Shown piece after piece: positions 7,151 through 11,735 of a DNA stretch of 13,886 nucleotides. The notes beneath the pieces were generated by a model. The model worked only from the letters and a program-made list of their open reading frames with translations, did not search any database and was not told where the DNA came from. This DNA is from JBFGCM01 sp041581135 (GTDB lineage: Bacteria; Actinomycetota; Acidimicrobiia; Spongiisociales; UBA5794). The translations under genes and the position numbers were made by a program. Positions within the stretch are counted from its first letter, which is position 1. Each line of letters begins with the position of its first letter. The stretch is taken from positions 1-13,886 of the forward strand of contig JBFGCM010000097.1 of NCBI GenBank assembly GCA_041581135.1, read 5' to 3'.

Positions 7151-7503
7151 GGTGGCAAAGGCCTGGCCCCTTCACCGGCGGCGTCCTCGGTGTACACGGC
7201 CAGCAACGCCACGAGCAGCATCTGGGCGAAGATGTAGATGCGGCCCCGCCCGTCGGGGCGGCCATGGAGATCTGGTACGTGGTGCCGTTGAGCCAAGCGA
7301 GCCAGATCAAGCCGAAGATGACGCCGAACTCACCGGCGCCGCGCCACGTGAGATGCTCGGCGAGGTGGTGGGCGGCGCGGGCGATGACCACCACGTAAGA
7401 CGAGGTCGTAGAAGAGTTCCAGGAAGGTGACGGTGCGGTCCTCGATGACGTCGCCGTGGGCCCGCGGCGGCTGCCAGAACCGGCTTCTGAAGTTGGTCAA
7501 CAT
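6290..7503 (-). pseudogene. LtrA-family (low temperature requirement A) membrane protein, broken by three single-base indels
   Basis: The whole locus encodes an LtrA-family polytopic membrane protein; Listeria LtrA was named for growth at low temperature, and its biochemistry is unknown. The ATG at 7503 starts MLTNFRSRFWQPPRAHGDV and reaches the family hallmark VTFLELFYDLV. Then an extra A at 7397-7398 shifts the frame. In the next frame VVVIARAAHHLAEHLTW to WLNGTTY is clear. A missing base between 7272 and 7273 shifts to GRGRIYIFAQMLLVALLAVY. A missing base in the C run 7167-7170 shifts to VYAIFLALFTWLWYSVRRQD and on to the stop. Correcting all three restores one frame of about 405 residues with no internal stop. 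Protein-level conservation is intact on every side, so this is either very recent inactivation or an assembly error. It lies 39 bp after the DUF1648 gene and may be co-transcribed with it. Confidence 0.85.
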
Positions 7504-7542
7504 GGAGGTACCCCTGCCTGGTCGAGCCGCATTCTGGCGTCA

Positions 7543-8487
7543 CTACGCGGACGTCGCACGGTTCCGCCTCACCAGTGCATTGATGATGCCGGCGGCTTCG
7601 TAGGCTCCATCAGTGGCGACGACCCGTTCCTTGCCGTCGAGCAGGTCGATGCTGATGCCCTCGCCACGGCGCACCACGATGGCGGTGCCCCCAGGGAACT
7701 TCCGGTACCCCCATCCGCCGTAGTCGAGCGGGTTGATGTCGAGCACAGTCGCTTGAGCTATCTCCGACATCGGATAGCTGCCCCTCGGGAACTGCAGGGC
7801 GCCGGCTGCCCATCGCACTTCGCCATCAGTGATCGTCACCATGACCCTCCCGAACTGGGCAATGAGCACCGCCAGGACGAGGAACAGAATCGAGACGATG
7901 GACGGCGTGAACAGCGCCAGGCCGAGAAGGAGCACGACGGCGATCCAGATGGAGCGACTGGTCGCCGTGCCAATCCAGGCGACGCGCCCTGACGGCAGAT
8001 CCGCTACCGGAGTAGACCCCGGCTCGGGCCGACTCGGCATCGGGACACGGAGCGCCATCCACGCCGACAGCGCCGCAGTGGCGGCCGCCGCCAGCACCGG
8101 GAGCAGGATCATCATCGGCGAGACGTCGCCCGCCGACTCCCATGACTCCGCATCGAGGTTTCGGTCCACGACGATCCAGGAGACCGTCGCCATGATCCCG
8201 GCAACGAATCCGACCACTGCGGCCATCCCCGGCAGGGTCCGGGACGGCTGTCGACTCGTGACGACCGCAAATCCCCACACCGCCAAGAACAGGCCCAGCG
8301 GCAGCAGGAATGCCACCCCCTTGGCCAGGCCGCCGTCGGGAGCGCCACCGGCACCCCAATGCACGGCGACCACGTCTGGCATCCGATTCCAGCCACTGGC
8401 GACCACGCCGACGATCATTGCCACCGCGATCACAGGCACCACCGCGAACGAACCGAGCCAACCGGGATGACGAGTGGCCGTGGTCAT
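7543..8487 (-). CDS. DUF1648 domain membrane protein, partner of GntR regulator
   Basis: A 314-residue membrane protein. The N-terminal DUF1648 signature is MPDVVAVHWGAGGAPDG (36-52), lying between the first helix (about 13-31) and the second (about 57-75), as in SdpI-like proteins. Further helices are at about 87-107, 125-145 and one or two within 178-211. Residues about 215-305 are a soluble, probably cytoplasmic domain (VTITDGEVRWAAGALQFPRG ... GGWGYRKFPGGTAIVVRRG). I chose the ATG at 8487 over the GTG at 8493. The ATG overlaps the GntR stop as ATGA and has GGAGGA 9 nt upstream, whereas that motif is only 3 nt from the GTG. The 4-nt overlap implies translational coupling to the repressor gene. 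The exact function is unknown; DUF1648 is best known from SdpI, an immunity and signal-transducing protein. Confidence 0.88.
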   Translation of the reverse strand: MTTATRHPGWLGSFAVVPVIAVAMIVGVVASGWNRMPDVVAVHWGAGGAPDGGLAKGVAFLLPLGLFLAVWGFAVVTSRQPSRTLPGMAAVVGFVAGIMATVSWIVVDRNLDAESWESAGDVSPMMILLPVLAAAATAALSAWMALRVPMPSRPEPGSTPVADLPSGRVAWIGTATSRSIWIAVVLLLGLALFTPSIVSILFLVLAVLIAQFGRVMVTITDGEVRWAAGALQFPRGSYPMSEIAQATVLDINPLDYGGWGYRKFPGGTAIVVRRGEGISIDLLDGKERVVATDGAYEAAGIINALVRRNRATSA

Positions 8488-8831
8488 TTCCACTGTTCCT
8501 CCACGAGTGAGACGAGCTGGGATCGGGTCAGGCCGCGGTCGCGTGCAGCGGCGACGGCCTTGCGGACTGCGGCGGCCACGTCCCCGCGCTCACCGGCGGA
8601 TACCACCGTGGCGCCGCGGCCTCGCTTGATGCTGACGAGGCCCTCGTCGCCGAGCTGGCCGTACGCCTTGAGCACGGTGTGCATGTTCACGTCGAGCGCC
8701 CTGGCAATCTCCCTGGCCGGCGGCAGCTTCGTGCCGGCGGCGTAGGCCCCGGATTGGATTGCCCGGCGCAAGGCGTCGGCAATCTGTCGGTACAGGGGCA
8801 CCCCACTGGTCTCGTCGATCGACAGCAACAT
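8484..8831 (-). CDS. YtrA-type GntR family transcriptional regulator
   Basis: A 115-residue DNA-binding regulator. Residues 1-78 are the GntR winged helix-turn-helix (VPLYRQIADALRRAI, GTKLPPAREIARALDVNMHT, then GLVSIKRGRGATV). Residues about 80-115 are a short helical tail without an effector-binding domain, the mark of the YtrA subfamily, whose members are usually autoregulators of membrane-protein operons. The ATG at 8831 lies inside a perfect 24-bp palindrome that also carries TATAAT at -15 to -10, so the transcript would be leaderless or nearly so. The DUF1648 gene follows with a 4-nt ATGA overlap. The likely role is repression of its own two-gene unit. The signal is unknown and may come through the membrane partner. 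Confidence 0.93.
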   Translation of the reverse strand: MLLSIDETSGVPLYRQIADALRRAIQSGAYAAGTKLPPAREIARALDVNMHTVLKAYGQLGDEGLVSIKRGRGATVVSAGERGDVAAAVRKAVAAARDRGLTRSQLVSLVEEQWK

Positions 8832-8853
8832 AGTTCTATAATTATAGAACTAT
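8830..8853. promoter_or_regulatory. 24-bp perfect palindrome: predicted GntR operator and promoter core
   Basis: The arms ATAGTTCTATAA and TTATAGAACTAT form an uninterrupted perfect palindrome, strikingly AT-rich against its surroundings. It spans the 18-bp gap between the GNAT and GntR genes, includes the GNAT stop codon (8850-8852) and two bases of the GntR start codon (8829-8831), and contains TATAAT on each strand. GntR/YtrA operators typically follow GT-(TA-rich)-AC, which fits GTTC...GAAC. Bound repressor would cover the -10 box and the start codon. It could alternatively be a weak bidirectional terminator, but AT pairing and the lack of a T-tract argue against that. Confidence 0.8.
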
Positions 8854-9575
8854 TTCTCCGAAGGTGGCACGTGCGCCAACCAGCGTCGGTACCAGTACTC
8901 GTACTCCGTGTGGAACCCGAGGCGGGCATAGAGCGCCAGCGCAGGGGCGTTGTCGGACTGCACTTGTAGCCAGCAGGTCTCGGCGCCTCGACTCGCCCCC
9001 CACGCCATGAGGGCCGCCATCACGCCCGTGGCACCGCCGCTCCGGCGGAGCCCGGGCAGGGTGGCCACGTCGAGAACACCCACCAGATCTCGATCGCGCA
9101 CGGCCCGACCGACGCTGGATGACGTCACCACATAGCCGAATTCGTGCTCGCCGCCGGCGGACTCGAGCCCCAGCACGCCGTGCGACGGATCACCGAAACG
9201 GGCGCGCATTGCCAGCCACTCTGGAGGTGGTCGACCGGTGACGACGGTGCCGGGGGTCGACGCCGGCTCCACGCTCCGAACCAGGAGCTGAGTCAGGCTC
9301 TCGATGTGCCAGCCGGCCGCGTCGAGGTGCCGGTCCACGTCCGGATCACTGGTGGACAGCACACGAATGAGCGGCGGGGCCTGGCGTGCCCGGTACCAGG
9401 CGAGGACGTCATCGACGGCACCCGGTGCCACCACTCCCGTGACCGGCGTCGTAGCCGAGTTGGCACGTCGGGAACGCTGCTCGGGAGCGATGCGTAGCAC
9501 CCACCCGTGGCGCTCCACCCGCTCGCCCGCCAGGGCACGGTGTGCCGCCGCCTCGATCTGGGCGACCGTGGGCAC
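8850..9575 (-). CDS. GNAT family N-acetyltransferase
   Basis: A 241-residue cytoplasmic acetyltransferase. The N-terminal part (VERHGWVLRIAPEQRSRRANSATTP, about 21-45) is the GWxLR...RRANS motif of a two-lobed GNAT subgroup. The C-terminal half carries the acetyl-CoA binding segment (LDVATLPGLRRSGGATGVMAAL, near 180, compare the RxxGxG/A loop) and a typical ending, NAPALALYARLGF, near residue 215. The substrate cannot be read from sequence. The start is GTG at 9575, directly abutting the TGA stop of pncA with no gap, so translation is probably coupled and the two genes share a transcript. This pairing raises, but does not prove, a link to pyridine nucleotide metabolism. The stop codon lies inside the GntR palindrome. 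Confidence 0.9.
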   Translation of the reverse strand: MPTVAQIEAAAHRALAGERVERHGWVLRIAPEQRSRRANSATTPVTGVVAPGAVDDVLAWYRARQAPPLIRVLSTSDPDVDRHLDAAGWHIESLTQLLVRSVEPASTPGTVVTGRPPPEWLAMRARFGDPSHGVLGLESAGGEHEFGYVVTSSSVGRAVRDRDLVGVLDVATLPGLRRSGGATGVMAALMAWGASRGAETCWLQVQSDNAPALALYARLGFHTEYEYWYRRWLAHVPPSEK

Positions 9576-10160
9576 TCAGCCGACGTCGATGCCGGCGGCG
9601 ACCAGCGACTCGACGGCACGTTCGCCGTCGCCCGGTTCGAGATCCACCGGCCGGGTGGCATGGCGCAGCATGGTGGTGTGGAATCCGGCGGTCCCGGCAT
9701 CGAGCGCGGTGTCCTTGACGCAGTAGTCGAGCGCCAGACCGACAACGACCACCTTCTCGATGCCACGCTCCCCCAGCAGCTCGGCCATGCCGGTCGACGA
9801 CTCGGCCCCGGTCTCCGGGTCACGCACCGTGAAGCCCGAGTACCCGTCCTCGCCCCCGGTGCCCTTGCGCACGACGTCTCCGGCGATGCGCAACCCGGGG
9901 GCGAACGCGGCGCCCCACGTGTCGGCGACGCAGTGGACCGGCCAGATGCCCCCGTCCTTGGCGAAGTGCGGGGTCACCGGAGGATGCCAGTCCTGGGTGT
10001 AGACGACGGTGGCACCGGCCTCCAGCGCGGCCTCGATCTCGCTGTTGGCGACAGCGACGACGTCTTCGCCGCCGGGGACGTACAGACTTCCATCGGGGTC
10101 GGCGAAGTCGTTCTGCACGTCGACCACGATGAGGGCGGTGGTGGGGTCGTAGCGGCTCAT
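9576..10160 (-). CDS. pncA: Nicotinamidase (PncA-type isochorismatase-fold hydrolase)
   Basis: A 194-residue cytoplasmic enzyme that hydrolyses nicotinamide to nicotinate and ammonia, the first step of the salvage route to NAD; actinobacterial PncA also activates pyrazinamide. The catalytic triad is visible as Asp14 (VVDVQNDF), Lys99 (VVRKGTGG) and Cys147 (LALDYCVKD). Metal ligands correspond to Asp57, His59, His65 and His76 (YTQDWHPPVTPHF, WPVHC). The length is normal for the family. The open frame extends far upstream, but the ATG at 10160 is the family start and is preceded by TACCCT at exactly -12 to -7, suggesting a leaderless transcript. It diverges from pncB, which uses its product, and is followed immediately by a GNAT gene. 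Confidence 0.95.
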   Translation of the reverse strand: MSRYDPTTALIVVDVQNDFADPDGSLYVPGGEDVVAVANSEIEAALEAGATVVYTQDWHPPVTPHFAKDGGIWPVHCVADTWGAAFAPGLRIAGDVVRKGTGGEDGYSGFTVRDPETGAESSTGMAELLGERGIEKVVVVGLALDYCVKDTALDAGTAGFHTTMLRHATRPVDLEPGDGERAVESLVAAGIDVG

Positions 10161-10166
10161 GCCCCC

Positions 10167-10193
10167 AGGGTAGGGTGCCGCAGGCAGAAGGAG
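10167..10193. promoter_or_regulatory. Divergent pncA/pncB promoter region with overlapping -10 boxes and pncB RBS
   Basis: In the 39-bp gap between the two start codons, minus-strand TACCCT (10172 down to 10167) would serve pncA and plus-strand TAGGGT (10171-10176) would serve pncB; the two share the TA at 10171-10172. pncB has a clear Shine-Dalgarno sequence, GAAGGAG (10187-10193), 6 nt before its ATG. pncA has no convincing one. Both -10 assignments are inferred from position and TANNNT match only. Confidence 0.4.
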
Positions 10194-10199
10194 CCCACG

Positions 10200-11726
10200 A
10201 TGTCGATCGCCGACGGCATCCTGTTCACGGATCAGTACCAGCTCACCATGGCGCAGCTCTACTGGCGCGCCGGGATCGCCGACCGGCCGGTGCAATTCGA
10301 CCACTTCTTCCGGTCCTACCCGGACTACGGCGAGCACCAGGCCGGCTACTGCGTCAACGCCGGGATGGAGTGGCTCTTGGACTGGATGGCGGACGCCCAC
10401 TTCGGCGACGCCGAGCTCGATGCGCTCCGCTCCCAGCGCACCTCGCGAGGCGACCAGCTCTTCGACGAAGGCTTCCTCGGTTGGCTCGCCGACCACGGGA
10501 CCTTCGACGCCGTCTCGATCCGGGCCATTGCCGAGGGCCGGGTGGTCCATGCCCGGGTGCCGCTGACGGTGGTGCAGGGACCGCTCGCCATGGCGCAGAT
10601 CTTGGAGACCCCGCTGCTCAACCTGCTCAACTACCAGACGTTGATCGCCACCAAGGCCGCCCGAGTGGCCCAGGCGGGGCGGGGCCGGCCGGTGCTCGAG
10701 TTCGGCCTGCGGCGCGGCCCGGAGCGAGGCGCCAATGCCGGCGCCCGCGCCGCCCTCATCGGCGGCGCCGACTTCACGTCGAACGTCGGTCTGTCGACAG
10801 CCATGGGCCTGCCCCCCAAGGGCACCCATGCCCACTCGATGGTGCAGGTCTATCTGGCGATGGGCGAAGGAGAGCTGGGGGCGTTCCGCGCCTATGCCGC
10901 CGCCTACCCGGACGACTGTCTGTTGCTGGTGGACACCGTCGACACCCTGGAGAGCGGCGTCCCCAACGCCATCACCGTGTTCGAGGAGCTGCGGGCCGGC
11001 GGCCACGAGCCTGTCGGCATCCGGCTGGATTCCGGCGACCTGGCCTACCTGGCCATCCGCGCCGCCAAGCTGCTGAACGACGCCGGCTTTCCAGACACGA
11101 CGATCGTGCTGAGCAGCAGCCTGGACGAGCTCGCCATCTGGCAGATCCTCACCCAGATCGACGAGGAGGCGCCCGGCTATGGATTGGATCCGGCGGTGCT
11201 CGTCAACCGCCTCTCCTATGGGGTCGGCACACGCCTGATCACCTCGGAGGGTGCTCCAGGCCTCGATGGCGTCTACAAGGCGGTGGCACTCGACGTTGAC
11301 GGCGCTTGGAAGCCGATGCTCAAGGGGTCCGAGACCGCCGCCAAGATCCCGCCGCCGGGCAACAAGGACGTGTACCGGATCTACGACGAGCGCGGCACGG
11401 CCACAGTGGACCTGCTGACCCTGCAGGGGGAACAGCCGGCGGAGGCCGAGTTGCTGTTGCTCCACCATCCCGTGATCGACGGCGTGAGCCGGCGGATGAC
11501 GCACGGAGACATCTCGTCGATGGAACCGCTCTTGGAACCGATCGTCGAGCAGGGGACGCGGGTTGGCGACATTCCCGATCTCGAGGAGCTGCGCCGCCGG
11601 CGCCGGGCCGATCTGGATCGCCTCGACCCCGGGGTGCGCCGTCTGATCAACCCGCATGTGTATCACGTGTCGCTGAGCGACGACCTCTATCGGCTGAAGC
11701 GGGAGCTGCTGGACAGTCTCAGCTGA
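10200..11726 (+). CDS. pncB: Nicotinate phosphoribosyltransferase
   Basis: A 508-residue cytoplasmic enzyme joining nicotinate and PRPP (with ATP) to give nicotinate mononucleotide, the committed step of the Preiss-Handler pathway. Hallmarks are LFTDQYQLTMAQLYW (8-22), LLNYQTLIATKAARV (142-156), EFGLRRGPERGANA (167-180), GADFTSNV (189-196), KGTHAHSMV (207-215; His212 aligns with the phosphorylated histidine) and VGIRLDSGDLAYL near 280. The length matches the longer class of NAPRTase. The frame is open upstream to 9507, but the ATG at 10200 begins at the conserved N-terminus and has GAAGGAG 6 nt upstream, so I reject the longer start. It is divergent from pncA and convergent with the kinase-lyase gene, with 9 bp between the stops. 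Confidence 0.96.
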   Translation: MSIADGILFTDQYQLTMAQLYWRAGIADRPVQFDHFFRSYPDYGEHQAGYCVNAGMEWLLDWMADAHFGDAELDALRSQRTSRGDQLFDEGFLGWLADHGTFDAVSIRAIAEGRVVHARVPLTVVQGPLAMAQILETPLLNLLNYQTLIATKAARVAQAGRGRPVLEFGLRRGPERGANAGARAALIGGADFTSNVGLSTAMGLPPKGTHAHSMVQVYLAMGEGELGAFRAYAAAYPDDCLLLVDTVDTLESGVPNAITVFEELRAGGHEPVGIRLDSGDLAYLAIRAAKLLNDAGFPDTTIVLSSSLDELAIWQILTQIDEEAPGYGLDPAVLVNRLSYGVGTRLITSEGAPGLDGVYKAVALDVDGAWKPMLKGSETAAKIPPPGNKDVYRIYDERGTATVDLLTLQGEQPAEAELLLLHHPVIDGVSRRMTHGDISSMEPLLEPIVEQGTRVGDIPDLEELRRRRRADLDRLDPGVRRLINPHVYHVSLSDDLYRLKRELLDSLS

Positions 11727-11735
11727 GCTGAGCGC

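Noticed and set aside
7167..7398. Programmed ribosomal frameshifting in LtrA
   Set aside because: Three separate shifts would be needed, in both directions, and none sits at a recognisable slippery heptamer. Error or decay is simpler.
9507..10199. N-terminal extension of pncB on the plus strand up to 9507
   Set aside because: The extension runs antisense to pncA and resembles no protein. The NAPRTase fold begins at the ATG at 10200, which has a good Shine-Dalgarno sequence.
10161..11666. Upstream in-frame extension of pncA on the minus strand
   Set aside because: It is antisense to pncB. The family N-terminus and a -10-like box place the start at 10160.
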